Shown here piece by piece: positions 9,051 through 19,054 of a DNA stretch of 64,000 nucleotides (position 1 is its first letter; each line of letters begins with the position of its first letter). The position numbers were made by a program, and so were the translations under genes. The DNA comes from CBDCIS01 sp965217565 (lineage in GTDB: Bacteria > Chloroflexota > Dehalococcoidia > Lucifugimonadales > CATOSD01): the NCBI GenBank assembly GCA_965217565.1, contig CBDCIS010000004.1, positions 248,001-312,000 on the forward strand, read 5' to 3'. The notes under the pieces were generated by a model. The model had not been told where the DNA came from. It saw only the letters and a program-made list of their open reading frames with translations, and did no database searches.

Positions 9051-10712
9051 ATGAGGGAGTTCGACGCGGTATCGCTGGAGATAATCTGGAGCCGCCTGCT
9101 CAACGTTACCGAGGAGATGTGGACGACGATACTGCGGACGGCGGTATCCACTATCATAGCGTCGGCCAACGACTTTGGGTGCGAGATAATGGACGCCGAG
9201 GGCCGCTCCATCGCGCACGCCTACCGCAGTATGCCGGTCTTCAACATGACGATGCCCAACGTAACGAAGGAGATTCTGAAGAAGTACCCTGCGGATTCCA
9301 TCAGGCCGGGCGACGTTTACCTCACCAACGACCCCTGGCTGTGCGCGGGCCATCTGCCGGACATCGCCGTCGTCACGCCGATCTTCCACCAGGGCAGATT
9401 CGTAGGGTTTGCGGGCAACATCGCAAACACCTCGGACATCGGCGGCTCGCTGGACGCCAAGAGGGTGCGCGATTCTTACGAGGAGGGCATCTTCTTTCCC
9501 ATATGCAAGCTGTACGACGCGGGGGAACCGAATGAGCTGGTCTTCGATATGTTCAGGTGGAACGTGCGCGCCCCGGACATGGTATTGACTGACATCGAGG
9601 CGCAGGTGGCCGCGAACGAAGTGGGGGGCAGACGCGTAACCGCCCTGCTGGACGAGTACGCGCTGGAAGACCTTTCCGTATTGTCCCAAGCCATACGAGG
9701 CCGCTCCGAGTCTGCCATGCGGCGCGCGATAGGCCAGGTGCCGGACGGCGAATACACCAACCAGGTTCACACCGACGGAATGGGAACGCCGCTCACCATA
9801 GCGGTCAAGATTAGCGTGAAGGGCGATGAGATAGAGGTGGATTACACGGGCTCGTCGCCGCAGGTGGACTGGGGAGGCATCAACTGCACGATGATTTACA
9901 GCACCGGGCACACGCTGTACCCGCTGGCCTGCCTGCTTACTCCGGACGTGCCGGTGAACGAGGGCTGCTTCCAGCCTATCAAGGCCACCGCGCCGGAGGG
10001 CAGCATAATCAACTGCACGTTCCCCATCTCGGTTGGCTCGCGTGTGAACACGGGCTGGTACATCCACGGCGCGATATTCGGCGCGCTCGCAAAGGCGTTG
10101 CCTGGCGACATACAGTCGGGCAACGGGCTGATGTCCAGCCTCCACACATACGGCTTCGACGCGGGCGGCAAGGTGTTCAACGCCCACCTGTTCTGCGGCG
10201 GCGGCCGCGGCGCCACGAGCATGGGCGACGGCATGGGTCTGAACATGTTCCCAAGCAGCGCGTCCAACGTGCCGGTGGAGGTGTTCGAGCTGAACAGCCC
10301 CGCGCTGATTCTGGCCAAGGAGTTCGTGACGGACTCCGCCGGGGACGGCAAGCACCGCGGGAGTCCCGGGCAGCGCGTGGTGGTGTCGAAGTCACCTGGG
10401 CATCCCGGCCCGCTCAACATCTACTTTCACCCGCATCGCCTCCTGTTCCCCGCACAGGGCATCTTTGGCGGAGAGTCGGGCAAAAGAACGAGGGTTGTCC
10501 TGAACGGAACCGCCCTCAGCGACGACCCAACCACTATGACGCAGGGGTACGTGTCGCTGGAAAAGGACGCCGATCGGCTGGTGGTGGAGTTCCCCAGCGG
10601 CGGCGGGATATACGACCCCCGGGAGCGGAGCGCTGTGCTTGTGGAACAGGACGTGCGCGATGGCATCATCTCGCCGGAAGCGGCGCGGGCAGTGTACGGG
10701 CTGGACGTATAG
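9051..10712 (+). CDS. hyuB: Hydantoinase/oxoprolinase subunit B (HyuB family)
   Basis: A 553-residue B subunit partnering HyuA. The N-terminus (FDAVSLEIIWSRL) matches the family opening DPVTLEVIRNRL. DVYLTNDPWLCAGHLPD and EVDYTGSSPQVDWGG are characteristic. ATG 9051 is preferred over an upstream in-frame start at 8994, because the latter lies within hyuA and a GAAGGGAGAG ribosome site precedes 9051. The protein ends with GIISPEAARAVYG, as in full-length relatives. Confidence 0.9.
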   Translation: MREFDAVSLEIIWSRLLNVTEEMWTTILRTAVSTIIASANDFGCEIMDAEGRSIAHAYRSMPVFNMTMPNVTKEILKKYPADSIRPGDVYLTNDPWLCAGHLPDIAVVTPIFHQGRFVGFAGNIANTSDIGGSLDAKRVRDSYEEGIFFPICKLYDAGEPNELVFDMFRWNVRAPDMVLTDIEAQVAANEVGGRRVTALLDEYALEDLSVLSQAIRGRSESAMRRAIGQVPDGEYTNQVHTDGMGTPLTIAVKISVKGDEIEVDYTGSSPQVDWGGINCTMIYSTGHTLYPLACLLTPDVPVNEGCFQPIKATAPEGSIINCTFPISVGSRVNTGWYIHGAIFGALAKALPGDIQSGNGLMSSLHTYGFDAGGKVFNAHLFCGGGRGATSMGDGMGLNMFPSSASNVPVEVFELNSPALILAKEFVTDSAGDGKHRGSPGQRVVVSKSPGHPGPLNIYFHPHRLLFPAQGIFGGESGKRTRVVLNGTALSDDPTTMTQGYVSLEKDADRLVVEFPSGGGIYDPRERSAVLVEQDVRDGIISPEAARAVYGLDV

Positions 10713-10734
10713 CCGGACGCCTACGAGTCGTAGA

Positions 10735-11049
10735 TTGTTAGACCAGACTATTCTGGACGACATCATCGAACGCGTCGTTGACGTGGCGGAACCGGAGAAG
10801 ATCATCCTCTTCGGATCCACTGCCAGGGGTGGCATGGGCCGCAACAGCGACGTTGACTTGCTTATCATCAAGGATGGCGCGGACGCGCTCGAATTCATGA
10901 CCAGAATCTACCGGAGGTTGTACGGAGTTGGAGCCGCAGTTGACGCCATCGTGGTCTCTCCCCAAGACGTGGAGAGATACAAAGACAGCCACTCACTTGT
11001 AATCGGCCCCGCCCTCCTGGAAGGCAAGGTGGTGTATGAGGCCACTTGA
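10735..11049 (+). CDS. MNT-type nucleotidyltransferase, antitoxin of an MNT/HEPN pair
   Basis: A small nucleotidyltransferase-fold protein of about 104 residues. The motif GSTARGGMGRNSDVD fits the GS-x10-DxD pattern of MntA-type minimal nucleotidyltransferases, which act as antitoxins and, where tested, AMPylate a HEPN partner. The start is uncertain: TTG 10735 gives a family-like length, but no clear ribosome site is visible, and the frame is open upstream into hyuB. The gene overlaps the start of a HEPN gene at 11036, the usual layout for this toxin-antitoxin class. Confidence 0.75.
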   Translation: MLDQTILDDIIERVVDVAEPEKIILFGSTARGGMGRNSDVDLLIIKDGADALEFMTRIYRRLYGVGAAVDAIVVSPQDVERYKDSHSLVIGPALLEGKVVYEAT

Positions 11050-11443
11050 ACGTTTCTCGCCGGATGACCCAAGGGAATGGCTGAACCGCGCTAGAAGCAA
11101 TCTTGCTTTAGCGAAGAACCGCGTTTCCGGGGCCTACTTGGAAGACCTGTGCTACGAAGCGCAACAGGCGGCTGAGAAGGCCATTAAGTCTTGTGCTGAT
11201 TAGGCGCAACATTAAGTACCCGTACGTGCATGACTTGGGTCGCCTCCTGTCGATGCTTGAGGAGGCAGGGGAGTCCGTACCTGACACAGTTCGCAAGGCT
11301 GGGGACCTCACGCCGTACGCGCTGCTCACCCGCTATCCTGGCCCAGCCAGGCCCGTAACCCTACACGAGCACGTGGCAGCGGTGGAGGTCGCTGAAGCAG
11401 TCATTCAGTGGGCCGAGGAGGGCCGACGATTCCGGCAAGCGAA
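11036..11443 (+). pseudogene. HEPN-domain toxin gene, frameshifted
   Basis: From ATG 11036 the frame reads MRPLERFSPDDPREWLNRAR and continues to YEAQQAAEKAIKSCAD, then stops at 11201-11203. The typical HEPN continuation is found one base out of phase from about 11193: VLIRRNIKYPYVHDLGRLL and on to the C-terminus (EHVAAVEVAEAVIQWAEEG). Removing one base near 11188-11192 would join AEKAIK to VLIRRN, as in intact HEPN (PF05168) proteins. The start overlaps the nucleotidyltransferase gene. It is either a real inactivating frameshift or a base-calling error. Confidence 0.75.
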
Positions 11444-11528
11444 GGGGCCTGCATGGCGTTGGCGTTATTATTGCGCGAATAGTAGCTGCGTTTTCCATTG
11501 CAATCGCCAATTTTGCCGCTTACTGTAG

Positions 11529-11811
11529 AACAGGTTGCGTTTGGCAGGAATCGCTTACTTGGGCTGTCATTGGGTTGGGCGTTCATACGCGATGCCGAAT
11601 ATATGGAGGAACTCTTCGGAAATTGGCCATCCAACCCATTCACAACAGCCGCCGGTAGTAGTAGAATATACAGCCGTGACAGTTAGGGATTGCCGCGCCA
11701 TTGTCGGCCTAATCCCCGGAATCGCTGGATTTTGCCAGGGCCAACCGGCGCGAGCAGCCGGTTTCCGCCGGTTTGCTCATTCAATTTAGGAGGTCTTCCC
11801 CCTAAGAACGC
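11529..11811. other. Non-coding gap upstream of the ABC exporter
   Basis: Short open frames here have no recognisable family, and no tRNA or hairpin is evident. An AGGAGGT sequence at 11789-11795 is a possible ribosome site for the ABC gene, though 16 bases from its ATG. Confidence 0.4.
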
Positions 11812-13613
<1,802 letters not shown>

Positions 13614-13614
<1 letters not shown>

Positions 13615-15470
13615 TGATGTCCGGCGGCGGGGGCGGGATGTTCCACGGGGTTAGCCGTGGACACGTTGACGACGAGGTCTTCGGCAGCGTTTACAACCGC
13701 CGCGTCGTCCTGCGGATGCTCCCATACATGTTTTCCTATAAGGGATTAGCCGCGGTCGCCACAGTCGCTATGCTCGTGTTCACTGGCACGCAGGTAGCCG
13801 TGCCCTGGATCATCAAGGTCGGGATCGACAACTACATACTGGGCGACAGCGACTTTCGCGGCCTGACCTGGCTCTTCGCGCTGTTCATCGCGGTCGCCGC
13901 CCTCAACTGGGGCGCAAACTACCTCCAACAGCTTGCAATGGCTAAGGTCGGTCAGGGAATCCTCTACGGCCTGCGGCAGTCGATGTTCGGTCACCTGCAA
14001 AAGCTGTCGGTGTCGTACTACGACAAGACCGAAGTGGGGCGCATAATGTCCCGCGTCCAGGGCGACACGACGCAGTTGCAGGAGTTCATGTCGCTGGTCG
14101 TGATGACGCTCGGGGACGTGCTGTCGCTGGCAGGCATTGTCATAATGCTTCTGGCATTGAACCTCAAGCTCGGCCTCATATCCATGGTCACGATTCCGCT
14201 GCTGATTCTCATCATGGCCCTCTGGCAGCCCTACGCGCGAAAGGCGTTCATGCAGGTCCGGCGCGCCATCTCCATCGTCAACGGCTCCCTCAACGAGAAC
14301 ATCACCGGAATTCGCGTCGTGCAGAGCATGAACCGCCAGGACAGGAACCTGGAGATATTCGACGGCAAGAACCGAGACCACCTCAACTCCAACCTGTTCG
14401 CCAATAAGCTCTCGGCGGGCCTGCTCGGGCCGGTGGACGTGCTGACCGCAGTCTCAATCGGCCTGGCGGTGTTCTTCGGCGCGCAGATGATAATCGACAA
14501 CGAGTTGGAGATCGGCGCGCTCGTCGGCTTCATCCTGTACATTCAGCGCTTCTTCGACCCGATTCGCAACCTCACGATGCAATATACCCAGTTGCAGCGC
14601 TCGATGGCCTCCGGCGTGCGCATCTTCGACCTGCTGGACACCCCCCTGGACCTCGAGGACGCCCCCGACGCGATGAAGCTTCCCCGCCTGAGAGGTGAGG
14701 TTGAGTTCAAGGACCTCAACTTCGCCTATGTGCCCGGCGAAAACATACTCAAGAACGTGAACCTGCACATAAGCCCGGGAGAGACGGTGGCGATAGTAGG
14801 CCCCACCGGGGCCGGCAAGACTTCGATGGTGTCGCTCATGTCGCGTTTCTACGACATTCCGCGCGGCAACGGGGCCATCATGGTGGACGGACGCGACATC
14901 CGGGACGTGACTCGGAACTCGCTGGCGAGCCAGATGAGCATGGTGCTTCAGGAGCCCTTTCTCTTTTCGGGGACGGTACGCGAGAACATCAAGTACAACA
15001 ACGAGGACGCCACCGACATGCGGATGATAGAGGCAGCCCAAGCGGTGAATGCGCACAACTTCATCATGCAGTTGGAGAATGGCTACGACACCTTCCTGGC
15101 CGAGCGCGGCGTCAACCTCAGCCTTGGGCAGCGCCAGTTGCTCAGCTTCGCGAGGGCCATCGTCGCCGACCCTCGCATCCTAGTCCTCGACGAGGCGACA
15201 GCCAACATCGACAGCTATACCGAGGTGCTCATCCAGCGCGCCTTGCATAGCCTTCTGAAAGACCGCACCGCCATTGTAATCGCCCATCGCCTGTCCACCA
15301 TTCGGGGCGCGGACAAGATAGTCGTACTCAACCTCGGCGAGATAGTCGAGACCGGCACCCACGACCAACTGCTGGCCCGCAACGGGCTTTACGCGCGACT
15401 GTACCACATGAACTACGCCGCCATCGAGGAGCCGCTGCCCATGGTCGGCCATACGGAGGGCGGGAGTTAG
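13614..15470 (+). CDS. Heterodimeric ABC exporter, subunit with catalytic Glu
   Basis: A 618-residue ABC half-exporter. The membrane domain spans roughly residues 40-345. Walker A GPTGAGKTS starts at residue 396, Walker B is LVLDEATANID (D526, catalytic E527), and the H-loop is IAHRLSTI. Its signature is LSLGQ (residues 502-506), not LSGGQ. The degenerate signature here pairs with the Asp-type Walker B of the upstream partner, giving one competent and one degenerate ATP site. The Gly-rich N-terminus (MMSGGGGGMFHGV) is cytoplasmic. Confidence 0.92.
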
Positions 15471-15597
15471 TTTGCCACTCGGTAGGCTAGCCGGTGTCGA
15501 CTAGCACTCCTCGCGCGCGCCTTTAAGCGGCGGCGGCGCGAAATGCCTTGATGTAGTACAATCGAAATTCATTTCTGATTGGTCGAGGAGCGCACGG

Positions 15598-15954
15598 GTG
15601 GGAACCTTCAGCACAGAGATTCAGATTGAGGATTGGAATCGCGAGCGATGGAGCGCGTTGGACGCCATGGTGGGCACCGGGGCGAGCATTATGTCCGCGC
15701 CTGCGTCGGTTCTTCATGAATTGGGCATTGAGCCGGAGTCCAAACAGAGCTTCAGGTTTGCCCAGGGTGAGGTTCGAGAAATGGACATCGGCAAAGCCTG
15801 GGTGCGCTTCGAGGATAGGCTGGTGTTCACGCAGGTAGTCTTCAATGATGAGGGGACTACGCCGTTGCTTGGAGCACAAGCCCTCGAGGTCGCGTTTATG
15901 GGTGTGGACCCGGTCGCCAAGCGCCTGGTTCCGGTTGATCGTTTGTTGCTATAG
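15598..15954 (+). CDS. Retropepsin-like (clan AA) protein lacking the catalytic Asp
   Basis: A 118-residue protein with the fold signature of single-domain bacterial aspartyl proteases: a DTG-like loop followed by small residues, then LGAQALE near the C-terminus (family LLGxxxLE). Where relatives have D-T-G-A-S, this reads AMVGTGASIMSAP, so the catalytic Asp is Gly. It is probably inactive as a protease or has another role. The start is GTG 15598 with a GAGGAG site. A copy of its tail lies just downstream. It is flanked by the ABC exporter and ruvB on the other strand. Confidence 0.65.
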   Translation: MGTFSTEIQIEDWNRERWSALDAMVGTGASIMSAPASVLHELGIEPESKQSFRFAQGEVREMDIGKAWVRFEDRLVFTQVVFNDEGTTPLLGAQALEVAFMGVDPVAKRLVPVDRLLL

Positions 15955-16008
15955 GTAGGGAAATGCGGATGCGCCCCTGCTCTCCAACTACGAGGGCGCG
16001 CCGCCACC

Positions 16009-16090
16009 GCTGAGAGCTCTGGCGCTCGAGGGCGCGTTTATGGGCGTTGCTCCGGTTACTCGGCTACCGGTTACGCTCGAAGCGGTTCAC
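16009..16090 (+). pseudogene. Tail remnant of a tandemly duplicated retropepsin-like gene
   Basis: The translation LRALALEGAFMGVAPVTRL parallels LGAQALEVAFMGVDPVAKRL at the end of the preceding gene, and the DNA is clearly similar (GCGTTTATGGG shared). No start or upstream half exists, so it is a leftover of a duplication or recombination. Confidence 0.5.
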
Positions 16091-16123
16091 ACCTGGCGAT
16101 TATTCCACGCGCCATAGCTGCCG

Positions 16124-17155
16124 CTACATCAGCCTGGCTTGGTTGGAGCCAGGCTCGTCCTTTGTGTATTCGAATCCGAAGTGCTCGTAGGAGCGGCGAG
16201 TGGCTACGCGTCCCCTGGAAGTCCTTTCCAAGAAGCCCAACTGCAACAGGAAGGGTTCATACACGTCTTCGATGGTGTCCCCTTCCTCGCTAATCGAGGC
16301 GGCCAGCGTGTCCAGTCCAACTGGGCCGCCGTCGAACTTCTCGATAATTGAGCGCAGCACCATGTGGTCTATGCTGTCCAGTCCGAGGGAATCGACCTCC
16401 AGCCGGCCAAGCGCGTCCACTGCCACTTCTCGCGTGATCACGTTATCCGCCATCACCTGGGCGTAGTCCCTCACACGCTTCAGCAGCCTGTTGGCGACCC
16501 TGGGCGTTCCCCTGGCGCGATGGGCGATTTCTCTAACGCCTTCCGGCTCGGCCCGTATATCCAGAATCCTGGCGGAGCGTTGGACGATTGTGCACATGTC
16601 ATCGTCTTCGTAGAAATCCAGCCTGTGGACTGAGCCGAAGCGGTCGCGCAGGGGCGAACTGACCATTCCGTAGCGCGTGGTCGCGCCTATGAACGTGAAC
16701 GGCTGGATGGTGAGGTTCATGCTGCGCGCCTTCAGCCCCTTGTCAATGACCCACGAGACGAAGAAGTCCTCCATCGCCGGGTAGAGCACCTCCTCGACCA
16801 CGCGGCTGAGCCGGTGAACCTCATCTACGAACAGGATGTCGTCCTTCTGAAGCTGGGTGAGTATGGCTACCATATCACCGGGCCGCTCGATTGCCGGGCC
16901 GGAGGTCGTCTTGATACGCACGCCCATCTCTGTGGCGACGATGTTGGCGAGGGTGGTCTTGCCCAGCCCCGGCGGGCCATAGACCAGGATGTGGTCGAGG
17001 GGCTCGCCCCGCTGCCGGGCGGCGGTAATGGCGATGTGCAGGTTGTTCTTGACTCTCCCCTGCCCTACATAATCGGCCAACTGGCGGGGCCGCAGGCTGG
17101 TGTCCAGAGAGTGGTCGTCCTCCAGTGGCTTGCCAGAGACGAGGCGTTCATTCAT
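16124..17155 (-). CDS. ruvB: Holliday junction branch migration ATPase RuvB
   Basis: The hexameric AAA+ motor that, with RuvA, drives branch migration of Holliday junctions. Walker A is GPPGLGKTT (about residue 61), Walker B is ILFVDEVHRL, sensor 1 is TFIGATTRYG, and the arginine finger region is PLRDRFGSVHRLDFY. The winged-helix C-domain carries GPVGLDTLA and a QLGFLERTSRGR-like end. Length (343 residues) matches the family. ruvA and ruvC are not adjacent. Confidence 0.96.
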   Translation of the reverse strand: MNERLVSGKPLEDDHSLDTSLRPRQLADYVGQGRVKNNLHIAITAARQRGEPLDHILVYGPPGLGKTTLANIVATEMGVRIKTTSGPAIERPGDMVAILTQLQKDDILFVDEVHRLSRVVEEVLYPAMEDFFVSWVIDKGLKARSMNLTIQPFTFIGATTRYGMVSSPLRDRFGSVHRLDFYEDDDMCTIVQRSARILDIRAEPEGVREIAHRARGTPRVANRLLKRVRDYAQVMADNVITREVAVDALGRLEVDSLGLDSIDHMVLRSIIEKFDGGPVGLDTLAASISEEGDTIEDVYEPFLLQLGFLERTSRGRVATRRSYEHFGFEYTKDEPGSNQARLM

Positions 17156-17183
17156 GGAGTGTTCACCTTTTGCCCTTGAATGC

Positions 17184-17212
17184 GCTTTAGGCTTGTATCA
17201 GCATGGTGTCAA
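17184..17212 (-). promoter_or_regulatory. Possible promoter of ruvB
   Basis: On the minus strand a consensus TTGACA (17212-17207) is followed after 17 bases by TAAAGC (17189-17184), a weak -10. The ruvB ATG lies about 29 bases further on. Confidence 0.35.
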
Positions 17213-17298
17213 GGAGCCTCGAGCGACCCTAAAGATACGCAAACTTGGTATATCGCCGCTTGGCCCACGCATCCCGCGCCGCCGCGCAACGGCACTCC

Positions 17299-17718
17299 CT
17301 ATTGCCATACGCCGATTAGGAGGCCCATGAACGCGAATGACGCGACGGGATAGCCAACGTTTATCAGGTACAGCTTCAGCGGTCTCGACTCGAAGGTGTA
17401 GTTGCTCGCTGCCGAAGTGGCCACGAATCCCAGCCCGGCGGCCACGCCCACCAACAGCCCCTCGATCGCCGTGTCTGCGCCGGCGGCCTCTGCGAACAAC
17501 GCTATGGTGAAGGCCATGACTACGGAGGCGATGACGCTGATGACGTACCCTCTCGTCGCGCTTCCCGCCTCATTGATACGCTCCAGCGTGAAGCCGTTCG
17601 CCGCCATCCAGGGATTGGCGAAGAGAAGCGGAGAATACCAGAGCGCGCCTACCCCCATGTTGATGACAATCGCCACGATGACCGCAAGATAGTTGACGCC
17701 TCCTAGTTCCACGTCCAT
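17299..17718 (-). CDS. DUF1761 family membrane protein
   Basis: A 139-residue integral membrane protein of unknown function. The opening NYLAVIVAIVINMGVGALWY followed by SPLLFANPWM is the DUF1761 hallmark. It has about four hydrophobic helices: residues 8-27, 50-70, 76-95 and 115-137. The frame is open further upstream across a tRNA gene, but ATG 17718 has an AGAGGTG ribosome site and gives the family length. It lies just downstream of tRNA-Lys. Confidence 0.8.
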   Translation of the reverse strand: MDVELGGVNYLAVIVAIVINMGVGALWYSPLLFANPWMAANGFTLERINEAGSATRGYVISVIASVVMAFTIALFAEAAGADTAIEGLLVGVAAGLGFVATSAASNYTFESRPLKLYLINVGYPVASFAFMGLLIGVWQ

Positions 17719-17769
17719 GCCTACACCTCTTACTGTGTTTCCGTTGCCCCTGACCCCTGCTAGTTTCAG

Positions 17770-17847
17770 TGGTGAGCCGGCTGGGATTCGAACCCAGGAC
17801 ACTCGGATTAAAAGTCCGATGCTCTGACCAGACTGAGCTACCGGCCC
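17770..17847 (-). tRNA. tRNA-Lys (TTT anticodon)
   Basis: The cloverleaf folds on the minus strand: acceptor GGGCCGG pairs with CCGGCTC, the D arm has GCTC/GAGC, the anticodon loop CTTTTAA gives TTT (Lys), and the T loop contains GGTTCGAATCC. The 3' CCA is encoded (17772-17770). Confidence 0.95.
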
Positions 17848-17979
17848 ATATGCGGGTATGAGTGAAAGCACGAGTCGTCGGAGTCCGGCAGTCGCGTAAG
17901 CGGCGGCAGTCTCTGTACACGCAGCCATGATAACGCCCTGCCAACTCGCGTTGCAAGCGCGCGGACAACGCGGAACGCC

Positions 17980-18885
17980 CTAGCCCGCCAGCATCTGAGA
18001 CAGTACCGCCATCCTCACAAACAGCGCGTTCTCCGCTTGGCGGTAGAACGCCAGGCGCTTGTCCTGCGCCTCCACGGAGAAGTCCCCGCTGTGCTGCATT
18101 GGGTCCAGTATAACGCAGTGCGGCTTCAGCCTCGACATGAACGCCTCGTCGATTCGCAGGTTGAACGAGTTACGCGACTGCAGCAGCCGAACGTGCGCCA
18201 GCGTCCGTGGCCCGTTGAGGTAGATGGCGTCCACGTCGCCCAGGGCATCCAGGGACTTCTCCGTTGCCAGCTCCATGCCGTTGCTCTCGCAAAATGTCAC
18301 CAGCTTGGGGTCAATACTTCCACTGATGGGCATCAGGGAAACCCTCACACGGTCGAAAACCGCAAGCCCCTTTAGAAGTGCGCTAACGTTCCTGTGTTCG
18401 AGCCGCCCCACAATGGCTACCTTCACGCCATCCACGCCGCCAAGCTCCCGGCGCAGCGTGTAGATGTCAGCTAGCGCCTGCGTCGGATGGTCGTAGAGGC
18501 TTCCGCCATTGATTACCGGCATCGTGTCGGTCAACTCGGCCCTCTCCACGACGCCCGCTTCGCTGCTTCTGAGCACTACCAGGTCAACGTGAAGGCTGGC
18601 GAGCATGTTGATGATGTTGTCGATGTAGTTGGGCGTCTTCACAGGAAAGAACTGGGACGCATCCTCGGTATGGTGCGCCGTGCCGCCAAGAAGGCTAATC
18701 GCCCGCTCAAACGACGTTCTGGTCAGGAAGCTCGGCTCATAGAAGAGGCAGTACAGCGCGCGCCCGTTAAGGGAAGTATCCGGCTGTCTCAGCTGGCGCA
18801 GCTTCTCACATAGTGGGAAGAGCTCCGACTCCATCCATGACCTATCCAGTTGCAGCGTGCTCGTTAGGTGTCTATGGTTCGACAT
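17980..18885 (-). CDS. Divergent aspartate/ornithine carbamoyltransferase family protein
   Basis: About 301 residues with the two-domain transcarbamylase plan. HPTQALADIYTLR matches the H-P-T-Q motif, and GRLEHRNVSALL matches the second-domain nucleotide-like loop. The carbamoyl-phosphate loop, normally S-T-R-T-R, reads PSFLTRTSFE, so canonical positions are changed (T to F, R to L if aligned without gaps). It may be an ATCase (pyrB-like) or a paralogue with another substrate, and no symbol is given for that reason. ATG 18885 (MSNHRHL) is preferred over 18945 because GGAGAGG lies just upstream. No pyrI or other pyrimidine gene is adjacent. Confidence 0.65.
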   Translation of the reverse strand: MSNHRHLTSTLQLDRSWMESELFPLCEKLRQLRQPDTSLNGRALYCLFYEPSFLTRTSFERAISLLGGTAHHTEDASQFFPVKTPNYIDNIINMLASLHVDLVVLRSSEAGVVERAELTDTMPVINGGSLYDHPTQALADIYTLRRELGGVDGVKVAIVGRLEHRNVSALLKGLAVFDRVRVSLMPISGSIDPKLVTFCESNGMELATEKSLDALGDVDAIYLNGPRTLAHVRLLQSRNSFNLRIDEAFMSRLKPHCVILDPMQHSGDFSVEAQDKRLAFYRQAENALFVRMAVLSQMLAG

Positions 18886-19054
18886 CAACCTCTCCGGCGC
18901 CCAGGGCCCCGGCGACCCTGTAAGCAACAGCATATTTTCTCTCACTTGTCCTCGTCTAGTTTACACTACCACAAGCGCGACGTGAAAATAGCCTTGACTC
19001 AAAGAGGCTGTATCAACCTGGTCGGTCAGATGCGCGTAGGGCCAATCCCTTGGA

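Noticed and set aside
8892..10355. 487-codon minus-strand frame
   Set aside because: Antisense to hyuB, whose motifs are clear; composition (His/Arg/Val-rich) is typical of reversed codons.
17299..17928. Longer start for the DUF1761 gene
   Set aside because: The extension reads through the tRNA-Lys gene on the same strand; ATG 17718 with a ribosome site is adequate.
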